Source: Streptomyces sp. T39
Lineage (GTDB): Bacteria > Actinomycetota > Actinomycetes > Streptomycetales > Streptomycetaceae
DNA length: 64,000 nt
Assembly: GCF_008042045.1 (NCBI RefSeq)
Contig: NZ_RDBP01000019.1
Coordinates: 1 to 64,000 of the forward strand
Direction of reading: 5' to 3'
Part shown: positions 1 through 7,811 of the stretch, one piece after another
Layout: the number at the start of each line of letters is the position of its first letter
How positions within the stretch are numbered: the stretch's first letter is position 1
Notes under the pieces: model-generated
Seen by the model: the letters and a program-made list of their open reading frames with translations, nothing else
Databases searched by the model: none
What the model was told of the DNA's origin: nothing
Position numbers and translations under genes: made by a program

Positions 1-41
1 AGACGTCGTTTCTTATGGCGTGATCGTTCGTTGAGCCGTGC

Positions 42-401
42 ATGACGGATCTCGTTGAGCGACTTGTGCCGGACGAGTTGTGGGTGCTGTTCCGGCGGGT
101 GGTGCCGCCCGCAGTGGTCACGCGCCCACAGGGCGGTGGCCGACGGCGGGCCGGTGACCGTGAAGCCCTGGCCGCGATCATTTTCGTGGCAACGTCGGGC
201 TGCACCTGGCGGCAGCTGCCGCCGGTGTTTGGTCCCGCCTGGCCCACGGTCTACCGACGCTTCGCTCAGTGGAGCCGGGACCGGGTCTGGGCCCGGCTCT
301 ACCGCGTGATCCTCGACGAACTCGGAGCGCGGGGTGAACTGGACTGGTCGCGGTGCGCGATCGACTCCGTTAGCCTGCGGGCGGCAAAAGGGGGCCTTTG
401 A
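42..401 (+). CDS. IS5-family transposase, OrfA (N-terminal frame)
   Basis: This is the N-terminal part of an IS5-family DDE transposase. The 119-aa frame opens with MTDLVERLVPDELW and has the usual helix-turn-helix-like segment (LAAIIFVATSGCTWRQLP, then PTVYRRF). It ends with AIDSV, which contains the first catalytic Asp. The frame closes just after an A4G5 run (386-394). OrfB continues in the -1 frame, so a -1 slip on this run would join them into a protein of about 270 aa. Programmed frameshifting is known in IS5-type elements; here it is inferred from the sequence. The first 297 bases of this element, covering the start of this frame, recur identically at 9000-9296. Confidence 0.85.
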   Translation: MTDLVERLVPDELWVLFRRVVPPAVVTRPQGGGRRRAGDREALAAIIFVATSGCTWRQLPPVFGPAWPTVYRRFAQWSRDRVWARLYRVILDELGARGELDWSRCAIDSVSLRAAKGGL

Positions 402-862
402 CGGGACCGAATCCGACCGACCGCGGCAAACTCGGATCGAAGATCCACCTGATCTGCGACCGGAACGGGCTGCCGCTGTCCCTGGGGATCTCCGGCGCGA
501 ACATGCACGACAGCCAGGGCCTGGAGCCGCTCGTGCGTGGCATCCCACCGATCCGGTCCCGCCGTGGGCCCCGGCGCCGGAAGCCGGCGAAGCTGCACGC
601 GGACAAAGGCTACGACTACGACCACCTGCGGCGATGGCTGCGCCGACGGGGGATCCGCCATCGCATTGCCCGCAAGGGTGTCGAGTCCTCGCAACGGCTG
701 GGCCGACATCGGTGGGTGGTTGAGCGAACTGTGTCCTGGCTGGCCGGTTGCCGACGCCTCCACCGCCGCTACGAACGGAAGGCCGAGCACTTCCTCGCCT
801 TCGTCGGTATAGCCGCGACTCTCATCGGCTATCGCCGCTTGGCCAGCCTTCTCACGGCCTGA
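398..862 (+). CDS. IS5-family transposase, OrfB (catalytic frame)
   Basis: This is the C-terminal DDE half of the transposase, most likely made as an OrfA-OrfB frameshift fusion. It shows the family signature TGPNPTDRGKLGSKIH, the second catalytic Asp in HADKGYD and the catalytic Glu in RWVVERT, followed by the typical C-terminal basic helix. The nominal TTG start at 398 lies inside the OrfA overlap and is probably not used on its own. The stop codon overlaps the 3' end of the convergent passenger gene by 11 bases. Confidence 0.85.
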   Translation: MTGPNPTDRGKLGSKIHLICDRNGLPLSLGISGANMHDSQGLEPLVRGIPPIRSRRGPRRRKPAKLHADKGYDYDHLRRWLRRRGIRHRIARKGVESSQRLGRHRWVVERTVSWLAGCRRLHRRYERKAEHFLAFVGIAATLIGYRRLASLLTA

Positions 863-1208
863 GCCGGTTCTGCTGCACGTCGAAGCAGACCAGCCCCATG
901 GACTCCGCGACGGCCGCCGCGTAGGTTGATGCCTCCTCGGCCATGCTCCACCGCATGGGAAAGTAGATCAGCGGACCGCTGGCTTCGCTGATCAACGGCC
1001 CGGTTGACCAGGGCGAGGTGTCCTCCTCGTCCTCGGTCAGATCGCACCACCGCTCAAGCAGCGCAGCCACGTAGGCCGCGATGCGTTCGGACGGAGGCTC
1101 TTTTCCCTCGCTGCCGATGTACCGGTCGTACAGGTCGTCGAAGACCTCGCCGGCGGTCTTGTCATCCGCCGGCCTCTCGCCTTCCCAGACAGCAAGGTCG
1201 TAGCTCAT
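852..1208 (-). CDS. IS passenger protein, unknown function
   Basis: An acidic 118-aa protein (MSYDLAVWEGERPADD...) is encoded convergently to the transposase but inside the terminal repeats, so it moves with the element. It has no signal peptide or membrane segment. The composition, with many Glu/Asp residues and conserved-looking Trp and Pro positions, is like small soluble immunity-type proteins of Streptomyces, but I cannot assign a family. No clear Shine-Dalgarno sequence precedes the ATG. Confidence 0.6.
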   Translation of the reverse strand: MSYDLAVWEGERPADDKTAGEVFDDLYDRYIGSEGKEPPSERIAAYVAALLERWCDLTEDEEDTSPWSTGPLISEASGPLIYFPMRWSMAEEASTYAAAVAESMGLVCFDVQQNRLRP

Positions 1209-1255
1209 GCCAGGAGGCTCTCATGCCGCTCGGACAGCCATAAGAAACGACGTCT

Positions 1256-2103
1256 TCGGCTCGGACTCCCCAGCCGTCCGCCTCGGCGGCGTCCACGCCC
1301 TGGCGGGCCTCGCCGACGACGCCCCGGACGTCAGCCTGCGCCAGACGTGCATCGACGTCCTGTGCGCCTACCTCCGGCTCCCCTACACCCCCGACCCCGG
1401 CCCTGCCGATCTGGAAGGCCACCACCGCTTCCTCGCCCTCCGCGAGGTCCGGCACACGATCCTGCGCCTCATCGGCGACCACTACCGCCGCCCCGAAGGA
1501 ACCCACCGCTCCTGGCAAGGCTGCGACCTCGACCTCACCGGCATCACCATCGACGGCCACATGGACTTCGGTGGCGCGATGTTTGCCAGCGGTGAGGTGT
1601 CTTTCAGCGGCGCTGCATTCACCGATGGCACGGTGTCCTTCCATGGCGCGACGTTCTCCGGCGCCGAGGTGTTCTTCGGTGGCGCGACGTTCGCCAGCGG
1701 TTCGGTGTCCTTTCAGGATGCGACGTTCTCCGATGGCGAGGTGTCCTTCGCCCGTGCGACGTTCTCCGGCGGCAGAGTGCTCTTCGGGCGGGGGACGTTC
1801 GCTGGCGCCGCGGTGTCCTTCACTCAGGCGACGTTCTCCGGCGGCAGAGTGTTCTTCGGTGGCGCGATGTTTGCCAGCGGTGCGGTGTCTTTCAGCGGCG
1901 CTGCATTCACTGATGGCACGGTGTCCTTCCTTGGCGCGACGTTCGACGGCAGCGAGATGCTCTTCCACGACGCGACCTTCGCCGGTGGCGAGCTGTCCTT
2001 CCGCAGCGCGAGGGGGGCGGCTCCAAGCGACCTTCTCGCCGCCGTCGGCAGTCCTGTACCGGCGGCGGTGACGCTTCCCTCTGCGTGGGCCCCGACTTCA
2101 TAG
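1256..2103 (+). pseudogene. Pentapeptide-repeat protein, 5' end removed by IS
   Basis: The frame read from the IS right end continues as SPAVRLGGVHALAGLADD, closely matching an internal segment of the intact paralogue at 3933-5252. About 24 consecutive decapeptide units of the A(T/M)FxxGxVxF type follow, which fold as a pentapeptide (quadrilateral beta) helix. The paralogue has two N-terminal membrane segments that are missing here; they would lie left of the IS, outside the window. The open frame extends back into the IS to 1207, but that start is an artefact. Confidence 0.8.
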
Positions 2104-2153
2104 ATCCACCAGGGGCGTATGCACGCTGCCGTCGCGCGCTGGCTGCTTCGCCG

Positions 2154-2510
2154 TCAGCCGTCGAGGATGCCCAGTGCCGAGTCGGCCCGGCAGTGTGTGC
2201 AGGCCTCCACACCCTCCGCCACAGCGCCCGCAGGCTCGGCCCGCGTGATGCCGCGCACTCGTCTGCCGGCCATGTGGCAGCCGCCGATGTGGACGTACAG
2301 GCGCGGCCGGTCGGCGCCGATGCCGGTCTCGATCATCCAGTCCGGCACCGGCGGGGCGGCCGCGACGCCGCGGCGTCGCTCGGCCTCCCGGCGCTCCAGG
2401 GCGGCGATGCGGTCGGTGACCCGCTGGAGGGAGAGCTGGAGCCACATCTCCAGTACGCGGAGCCGGTCGACGTCCGGCGGCAGATCCGTCACGGCCTGGC
2501 CCTTCGTCAT
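2154..2510 (-). CDS. DUF6233-like small protein (copy 1)
   Basis: The 118-aa product opens with MTKGQAVTDLPPD and has an amphipathic N-terminal helix, a PDWMIETGIG segment, YVHIGGCHMAGRRVR, and a C-terminal VEACTHCRAD with paired Cys/His residues. This resembles the Streptomyces DUF6233 family as I recall it; function is unknown. The start codon overlaps the stop of the upstream polymerase-like gene as ATGA (2507-2510), so translation is probably coupled. It is the last gene of the SOS-box cassette, and a paralogue lies at 10340-10690. Confidence 0.75.
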   Translation of the reverse strand: MTKGQAVTDLPPDVDRLRVLEMWLQLSLQRVTDRIAALERREAERRRGVAAAPPVPDWMIETGIGADRPRLYVHIGGCHMAGRRVRGITRAEPAGAVAEGVEACTHCRADSALGILDG

Positions 2511-3511
2511 CCGGCGTGCCGGTAGGTCGCGGCCGGCCCGGCGGTGCGGGGCCCGAACCGCTTGTTGAGCTGGTCGACTGCCTTCTCGGCGCTCAGCCGG
2601 TGCGCGCGCTCCGGCTCGAAGGAGAGCTGCTCGGCGACGGCGGAAGCATCGACCAGGTCGTCGCACCGCAGGGCCAGGCCCCGCACCCGGGCGCGCTGGA
2701 GGCCAAGGGAGGCGAGCAGGTCGTAGCCGAGGTCGCGCAGGTCGTCGGTGTGTGCCGAGGCGCCGAGCGGCAGGCGGCGGCTGCGCTGGATCTGGTTGCC
2801 GCCCGCGAACGTCACGGTGAGGGTGAGACCGCGGGCGGCCTGGCGGCGGCCGCGGACCCGCTCGCCCAGCTCGACGGCGAGCGACAGTAGGACCGAGCGC
2901 AGCAGCTCGGGCGCGAGGGTGTCGGTGGGCAGGCGGCGCTGCGCGCTGGTGCTGCGGGGCAGGTCGGTGGCGACGACCTTGCGGTGGTCGACGCCTCTGG
3001 CCCGCTCGCGCAGCTCCCGGCCGGCGCGGCCGCCGACGACGCGCTGCACCGTTGCCTCGGGCAGGTGGGCGAGCAGTCCGATGGTGTGGATGCCGTAGGA
3101 GGTCAGGGTGTGCTCCTGCGCCGGGCCGATCCCGTCGAGGCGGCCGACCGGAAGGGGGTGCAGCCAGCCGGTCACCTCGTGCGGGGCGACGACGAGCACG
3201 CCCCCGTTCTCGGCGGCGGCCGCGCGCGACGCCATGGCAGCGACGGACCACGACGGGCCGACGCCCACCAGCAGCGGGACGCCGGCGTGCGCGAGGACCC
3301 GGGTGCGCAGCATCCGCGCCACCTCGCCGGGGCCGCGGTTGTGGTAGCGCAGGCTGCCGGTGACGTCGGCGATGAGCGCGGTGGGCGGCAGGACCTGGAC
3401 GACCGGGGTCACGTCCTGGGCCAGGTCGATCACCTGCTGGCACCGGCCGGGGTCGACCTCGCGGGGCCACCTGACGTGCAGCAGCGCCCGGTTGCGGTGG
3501 AGCTCCGTCAC
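2507..3511 (-). CDS. Y-family DNA polymerase-like protein, ImuB/DinB type (copy 1)
   Basis: The 334-aa protein has the layout of a Y-family polymerase. It has a shortened palm, a helix-hairpin-helix thumb (LDGIGPAQEHTLTSYGIHTI, residues about 124-143), then a little-finger-like region with STSAQRRLP and an AHRLSAEKAVDQL tail. The acidic catalytic motif (normally SIDE-like) is replaced by ALIADVTGSL near residues 45-54, so catalysis is unlikely. This resembles ImuB-type accessory proteins. The GTG start at 3511 has AGGAGG about 8 bases upstream and overlaps the preceding stop (GTGA). It is likely SOS-controlled through the box at 3756. Confidence 0.8.
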   Translation of the reverse strand: MTELHRNRALLHVRWPREVDPGRCQQVIDLAQDVTPVVQVLPPTALIADVTGSLRYHNRGPGEVARMLRTRVLAHAGVPLLVGVGPSWSVAAMASRAAAAENGGVLVVAPHEVTGWLHPLPVGRLDGIGPAQEHTLTSYGIHTIGLLAHLPEATVQRVVGGRAGRELRERARGVDHRKVVATDLPRSTSAQRRLPTDTLAPELLRSVLLSLAVELGERVRGRRQAARGLTLTVTFAGGNQIQRSRRLPLGASAHTDDLRDLGYDLLASLGLQRARVRGLALRCDDLVDASAVAEQLSFEPERAHRLSAEKAVDQLNKRFGPRTAGPAATYRHAG

Positions 3512-3747
3512 GGCGATCCGCCTCCTGCCCGTCCCTCGCGGGCCGGGGCGCGCAGCTCGCCGAGGCTGCCGCCCGCCCCGGCCGGACTCGACCAGTACGG
3601 GTGGGCCGCCACCCGGGACGACAGGCGGATGACCCGTCGGCGCAGTTCCGTCGATCCGCCCGGGGCGGACCGGGCGAGCCGTGCGTAGGCCCGGACCAGG
3701 TCCTGCTGGGTCTCGATCAGGTCGTGCGGAAACCGGGTGTGCGCCAT
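3508..3747 (-). CDS. Small first gene of SOS-box cassette (copy 1)
   Basis: This 79-aa protein begins MAHTRFPHDLIETQQDL and is mostly helical and basic, ending in a Gly-rich tail. No family is recognised. It is the first gene after the LexA-box-like sequence (3756-3771), and its stop overlaps the polymerase-like start (GTGA). An 80-aa paralogue sits in the same position in copy 2 (11697-11939). Its conservation in both cassettes argues that it is a real gene; a role as a partner of the polymerase-like protein is inference. Confidence 0.65.
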   Translation of the reverse strand: MAHTRFPHDLIETQQDLVRAYARLARSAPGGSTELRRRVIRLSSRVAAHPYWSSPAGAGGSLGELRAPAREGRAGGGSP

Positions 3748-3755
3748 ACCCCGAG

Positions 3756-3771
3756 TAAAACACCTGTTCGA
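3756..3771 (-). promoter_or_regulatory. LexA/SOS box-like operator (copy 1)
   Basis: On the minus strand it reads TCGAACAGGTGTTTTA, against the actinobacterial SOS consensus TCGAAC-N4-GTTCGA. It lies 9 bases upstream of the first cassette gene. Copy 2 has the same element with one substitution in the central N4 at the same distance. Confidence 0.7.
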
Positions 3772-3932
3772 TTTTGGCTGCCACTCCGAACACAATCGTT
3801 CCCGTCAAGATCGGCGAGTGACCCTCGTCCAGCGCACGGTCTGACCGTCCCCCGGATGCTGAGACAGGAACGTCTGCAATCCCGGGGGAGCGCCCACGAA
3901 CAGCCGCAACCGGACGGTGTGCGGGCTGCATC

Positions 3933-5252
3933 ATGTCGGGCATGAGACTTCAGATAGCCCGCCGCCAGGCCGGTCGGCGGGGCCTACGCCTGTGGAACGT
4001 CGGCGTCGTCCTGGCGTTAGCCTTCACCGCCGCCCTCCTGGTCGCCGGGTTCGTGTTCAACACCGGCTGGGACCTCCTCGGCGCGAAGAAGCTGAAGACG
4101 CAATCAGAGATCGACTCCAAAACGCTGTTCGACCTGGTGAAGCTGTCGTTCGGTGTCGTGGCCGGCGCCGGTGCCCTCGTCGCCCTGGTCGTGGCCTACC
4201 GCCGCCAGCGCGTCGACGAGGACGGCGCCCTGCGCGACGCCACCCGCCTGCACACCGAACGCTTCACCGCCGCGGTCTCCCAACTCGGCGACGAATCCGC
4301 CGCCGTCCGCCTCGGCGGCGTCCACGCCCTCGCCGGCCTCGCCGACGACGCACCCACCCGCGAACTCCGCCAGACCTGCGTCGACGTCCTGTGCGCCTAC
4401 CTCCGCCTCCCCTACACCCCCCAGGCCGACCTGCTCCCCAACGACACCGAGGCCCAACACGCCTACCTCTCCCTCCGAGAAGTCCGGCACACCGTCATCC
4501 GCCTCATCCGCGACCACCTCCGCCTCCCCACCGACCACCAGCACTCATGGGGCGAACTCCACCTCGACTTCACCGGCGTCGTCTTCGACGGCGGCGACTT
4601 CTCCGGGGCGAAGTTCTCCGGCGGCACGGTCAGCTTCTCCGGGGCGGTGTTCTCCGGCGGCACGGTCAGCTTCTCCGGGGCGGTGTTCTCCGGCGCCAGG
4701 GTTGACTTCGGCGGGGCTAAGTTCTCCGGCGCCAGGGTCGACTTCGGCGGGGCTAAGTTCTCCGGCGGCTGGGTCGACTTCGACGTGGCGAAGTTCTCCG
4801 GCCGCTGGGTCGACTTCGGCGGGGCGAAGTTCTCCGGCGCCAGGGTCGACTTCTCCTCGGCGAAGTTCTCCGGCGCTAGGGTCGACTTCGCCGCGGCGGT
4901 GTTCTCCGGCGGCACGGTCAGGTTTTCAGGGGTGGTTTCCTCCGGCGGCAGGGTCAGCTTCGTCGGGGCAAAGTTCTCCGGCGCCAGGGTCGACTTCATC
5001 ACGGCGGCGTTCTCCGGCGGCGCGGTCGACTTCGGCAGGGCGGTGTTCTCCGGCGGCGCGGTCGACTTCGGCAGGGCGGTGTTCTCCGGCGGCGCGGTCG
5101 ACTTCGGCGGGGCGACGTTCTCCAACAACACGGTCAACTTCAGCGGGGCGACGTTCTCCGGCGGCACGGTCGACCTCAGCAGGGTGTCGGGGGCAGCCCC
5201 GCACGGTCTGCCTAGCTCGCCCCCCGCAGGGCTCCTCTTGCCCACCCCGTGA
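3933..5252 (+). CDS. Membrane-anchored pentapeptide-repeat protein
   Basis: The 439-aa protein has two N-terminal membrane helices (about 24-46 and 70-92). A soluble helical segment follows (RLHTERFTAAVSQLGDE...LRQTCVDVLCAYLRLPY), then from about residue 210 more than 20 decapeptide units of the type FSGGxVxFSG. These build a right-handed beta helix. The underlying DNA is a run of near-identical 30-bp repeats (4600-5190), prone to expansion or contraction. An ATG at 3942 is an alternative start. The gene is inserted between the SOS cassette and the HNH gene, a layout absent from copy 2. Function is unknown. Confidence 0.8.
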   Translation: MSGMRLQIARRQAGRRGLRLWNVGVVLALAFTAALLVAGFVFNTGWDLLGAKKLKTQSEIDSKTLFDLVKLSFGVVAGAGALVALVVAYRRQRVDEDGALRDATRLHTERFTAAVSQLGDESAAVRLGGVHALAGLADDAPTRELRQTCVDVLCAYLRLPYTPQADLLPNDTEAQHAYLSLREVRHTVIRLIRDHLRLPTDHQHSWGELHLDFTGVVFDGGDFSGAKFSGGTVSFSGAVFSGGTVSFSGAVFSGARVDFGGAKFSGARVDFGGAKFSGGWVDFDVAKFSGRWVDFGGAKFSGARVDFSSAKFSGARVDFAAAVFSGGTVRFSGVVSSGGRVSFVGAKFSGARVDFITAAFSGGAVDFGRAVFSGGAVDFGRAVFSGGAVDFGGATFSNNTVNFSGATFSGGTVDLSRVSGAAPHGLPSSPPAGLLLPTP

Positions 5253-5348
5253 AAGCGCTGGTGGATGCAACGCCGGGTTCCCCGTCGCTTCTCACGGCCA
5301 GACCAACTCGCTGCCATCCGCCTGGTCGGTGAGTCGCTGCCCAGGCCG

Positions 5349-5405
5349 TCACGGACGGCGTGGAGGCGTGCTCGCACTGCCGCGCCGACGCCGCCCTAGG
5401 CGGCC
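5349..5405 (+). pseudogene. DUF6233-like C-terminal fragment on opposite strand
   Basis: On the plus strand this reads AVTDGVEACSHCRADAALGG, matching the C-terminus of the two DUF6233-like proteins, which are on the minus strand. Nothing recognisable of the rest of the gene precedes it. It is a relic of a third copy in inverted orientation. Confidence 0.45.
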
Positions 5406-5476
5406 GTGTCCCGGCCGTGGCCAGCTCGTTGGACCGGGCGGTGTGGTCAGGGCCTGGCGTGGCCCTCCGTGCCGCG

Positions 5477-5517
5477 GCGGGGCCCCGCCCAGCTTCGACA
5501 CCTGTCAGGGGCCCCGC
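5477..5517 (-). terminator. Hairpin downstream of HNH copy 1
   Basis: A 10-bp perfect stem (GCGGGGCCCC / GGGGCCCCGC) with a 21-base loop lies downstream of the minus-strand HNH gene. An equivalent hairpin follows HNH copy 2 at 12159-12198. The interval 5253-5576 otherwise shows only the DUF6233 relic. Confidence 0.5.
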
Positions 5518-5576
5518 CCCCGCGGTGCCGCCCGGATGCGACCTGACGCGCGCCCGGTCGGCACCCGGGCACCGGC

Positions 5577-6239
5577 CTACGGCGCCGTGGAGTAGGTGAC
5601 GATCGTGGTCTCGCACGCCTCGGCGAACACCGCGAGGGTCTCCTGCTCCGCCTGGTCGACCGACAGGCCCCAGCGGAGCTTCGTGCCGACCCACTCGCCG
5701 ACGTACCGGCAGTGCTGGTCCCCGGCCGGCGGCATCCACTCGGCCGGGTCCTTGTCCGCCTTCGACCTGTTCGACCGCGCGGTCACCGCGACGAGCGAGG
5801 TGTGCGCACCCTGGTCGTTCGCGTACGCCTCCCGGCGCTGCGCAGTCCAGGCACTGGCCCCCGAGTCCCAGCTCTCGGCTAGCGGCACGACGTGGTCGAT
5901 GTCCAGGGAGCCCGCGGCCGTCACCGTCTGCCCGTCGTAGTACGACAGCCACGAGCCACCGGTGATCGTGCAGTTCGGGCCGACCTCCGGCGCGACCACG
6001 GCCTCGGCCAGGAGGACCTCCTGACGCGTGTTGCAGCCGTCGCCGGCGTCGTCGCCGCCGTTCCAGTGCCGGAACGAGGAGCGGGTGTAGCCGGTACGGT
6101 CCTCGACCGCGACGGGCAGCAGCTCGACCGCGGCCGCGAGGGGCACGGCCTCCAGCGCGTGGACCGGGGCGGCCGTTGCGACGAGCGGGACAAGGGTCAG
6201 GGCGAGCGCGGTGCAGCCGCGCAGCAAGTTCTTGATCAC
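5577..6239 (-). CDS. Secreted HNH endonuclease-family protein (copy 1)
   Basis: The 220-aa protein has a signal peptide (VIKNLLRG, a hydrophobic stretch, then APVHALE) and a GmrSD-C-terminal/DUF1524-like HNH core. The core contains SLDIDHVVPLAESWDSGA, then an AYANDQ segment and a late Asn/Lys-rich TARSNRSKADKDP. Such proteins are exported nucleases in Streptomyces. The GTG at 6239 is chosen because it aligns with the ATG of copies 2 and 3; an upstream in-frame start at 6296 exists. A conserved palindromic element lies 72 bases upstream. Confidence 0.8.
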   Translation of the reverse strand: MIKNLLRGCTALALTLVPLVATAAPVHALEAVPLAAAVELLPVAVEDRTGYTRSSFRHWNGGDDAGDGCNTRQEVLLAEAVVAPEVGPNCTITGGSWLSYYDGQTVTAAGSLDIDHVVPLAESWDSGASAWTAQRREAYANDQGAHTSLVAVTARSNRSKADKDPAEWMPPAGDQHCRYVGEWVGTKLRWGLSVDQAEQETLAVFAEACETTIVTYSTAP

Positions 6240-6310
6240 GCCCGTGTTGATACCGGCCCGGGCCGACCGCGTGCCGTCCCCGGCGTGTTTCGTCACCCGG
6301 ACGGGAGACC

Positions 6311-6330
6311 ACGTTCACCTGCTGAAACGT
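6311..6330. promoter_or_regulatory. Palindromic element upstream of HNH copy 1
   Basis: ACGTTCACCTGCTGAAACGT is an imperfect palindrome. Related elements occur at 12994 and 14859, each 70-74 bases before an HNH start codon. Candidate operator. Confidence 0.5.
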
Positions 6331-6351
6331 CCCCGCTTCACCCGCTGCGGC

Positions 6352-7218
6352 CTACCGGACGCGGGTGATGGTCACCACGGCGTGCCTCGTGGTCCCGGTC
6401 AGCGCCTCGACGAGGAACTCGGCCGGGGTGCCGGTGTAGGTCTGGCCGTCGTGGGTGCGCCCCCGGCGCCCGGCGCCAGCCGGCTGGAGGTAGTGCGCGG
6501 CCGCGGCCGCGAGCGGGCCGGTCAGGCGCTGCGAGAGGGCGACCTGGCCGTCCGGGCGGCGGACGGCGAGCGCCCGCGGCCGGGACCGGGCGCCGGTGTA
6601 GCCGACGACCACCAGGTCCTCGACCTCCGCGTGACGGATCTTCTGCCAGTCACGGGATCCACCCCGATAGGGGCTGCTGGCCCGCTTGGCCACGATGCCC
6701 TCGACGCCTTGGGCCTGGAGGGCGTCGTACCAGACGAGAGCGGTCTCGTAGTCGTCCGTGGCCGGGAGCGCCTGGATCGGGGGCCCGAGATCACCGACGA
6801 GATCCAGCAGCAGGCCGCGCCTCTCCATATACGGCCGTGATCGGACGTTGCCCAGCTCAGGGTGCACACGGACGTCCCAGACGGGGTACGACGCCGGCAG
6901 GTGCTCGGCAAGCGCCCGCGCCCGAGGCACGGAGGAGTTGGCGCGGGCCTGCACCGCGGCGAAGTCGAGTCGGCCGTCCCGCCAGATCACCGCCTCACCG
7001 TCCAGCACGGTCCCAGGCGGGAGCCGCATCCCGGCCAGCGCCAGGTCCATCCACACGGACGTGACGATCCGCCCGGACCGCGCCTGGAGGATCACGGACT
7101 CCTCGGTGCGGATCATCGCGACCCGGTGGCCGTCCATTTTCGGCTCGTACCACCAGCCTTCTCCGCGCGGGAGCTGCGGCACGGCCCGGGCCAGGGCGAG
7201 CGACACGACGGCGTCCAT
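6352..7218 (-). CDS. ATP-dependent DNA ligase
   Basis: The 288-aa protein has a nucleotidyltransferase fold with the adenylation motif EPKMDGHR (Lys nucleophile), VLDGEAV (motif III), VEGIVAKR (motif IV) and DWQKIRH (motif V). An OB-like C-terminal segment follows (EDLVVVGYTGARS...). It is a stand-alone ligase domain of the LigD/LigC type. The ATG at 7218 is preceded by GAGGG, and an in-frame extension to 7314 is Gly/Arg-rich noise. A link to the neighbouring repair cassettes is suggestive only. Confidence 0.85.
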   Translation of the reverse strand: MDAVVSLALARAVPQLPRGEGWWYEPKMDGHRVAMIRTEESVILQARSGRIVTSVWMDLALAGMRLPPGTVLDGEAVIWRDGRLDFAAVQARANSSVPRARALAEHLPASYPVWDVRVHPELGNVRSRPYMERRGLLLDLVGDLGPPIQALPATDDYETALVWYDALQAQGVEGIVAKRASSPYRGGSRDWQKIRHAEVEDLVVVGYTGARSRPRALAVRRPDGQVALSQRLTGPLAAAAAHYLQPAGAGRRGRTHDGQTYTGTPAEFLVEALTGTTRHAVVTITRVR

Positions 7219-7409
7219 GCGATCACCCTCACCCCGCGCGGGCCCGGCTGCACCCCTGCCAGCCGCTCGACGGCGACCAGGGCCTCCCCGCGATCCCGGC
7301 CCAGCGCAAGGCACGCCGTGCGTACGAGAACCGCGTGAGCACGCTCACACCCGGGCCATGATCACCGGCTTGGCGTTAATCGCTGTGCCAATGTTCCCCG
7401 AGGCCGCAC

Positions 7410-7706
7410 TCAGAACCGCTGGAAGACCGCCTCTACCAGGCGCACGTCGGGATCGTTGCTGTTCTTGTTCCGGCACCACCGGCTCACTGCGTCCGCGAAT
7501 TCCGAGAATTGGATGTAGTTGTCCCAGTTCTGGTCCGCGCCGAGGAAGTCCTCATGCGCTGCCTCGATCGCTTCCATGCTGGTACCGCCGTGCTTTTGCA
7601 GGAAGTGGTAGTACTCCCTTGGGCCGATGAGCCCGTCGCCGTCGGCGTCGATCGCCTCGAAGGCGGCCTGCATCTTCTCCTGGCTGATGTCCACGCTGCC
7701 ACTCAT
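7410..7706 (-). CDS. EF-hand calcium-binding protein (calerythrin-like)
   Basis: The 98-aa protein has a canonical EF-hand loop, DADGDGLIGPREY, at about residues 20-32. A second, weaker one follows at about 57-69, DQNWDNYIQFSEF. It is about half the length of calerythrin-type proteins (around 170 aa with four hands), so it may be a two-hand form. It is probably a cytoplasmic Ca2+ buffer or sensor; no partner is visible. Confidence 0.8.
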   Translation of the reverse strand: MSGSVDISQEKMQAAFEAIDADGDGLIGPREYYHFLQKHGGTSMEAIEAAHEDFLGADQNWDNYIQFSEFADAVSRWCRNKNSNDPDVRLVEAVFQRF

Positions 7707-7811
7707 CGCTGATGCCTCTCTGCATCCGGTTCATTACTCTCCGTGGAGAGTAAAATCAGCGCACACCGGTGTTCGGCAGGCTCGCCCGAACCCGAGCCCG
7801 CCGGAGTAGCG

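Larger units (their letters stand above)
1..1255 (+). mobile_element. IS5-type insertion sequence with passenger gene
   Basis: Perfect 19-bp terminal inverted repeats bound the element: AGACGTCGTTTCTTATGGC at 1-19 and its reverse complement at 1237-1255. Inside are a two-frame DDE transposase (42-862) and an opposite-strand passenger ORF (852-1208). The right end abuts the reading frame of a pentapeptide-repeat gene that lacks its N-terminus, so the element interrupts that gene. The left flank is outside the window, so no target duplication can be checked. Confidence 0.85.
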
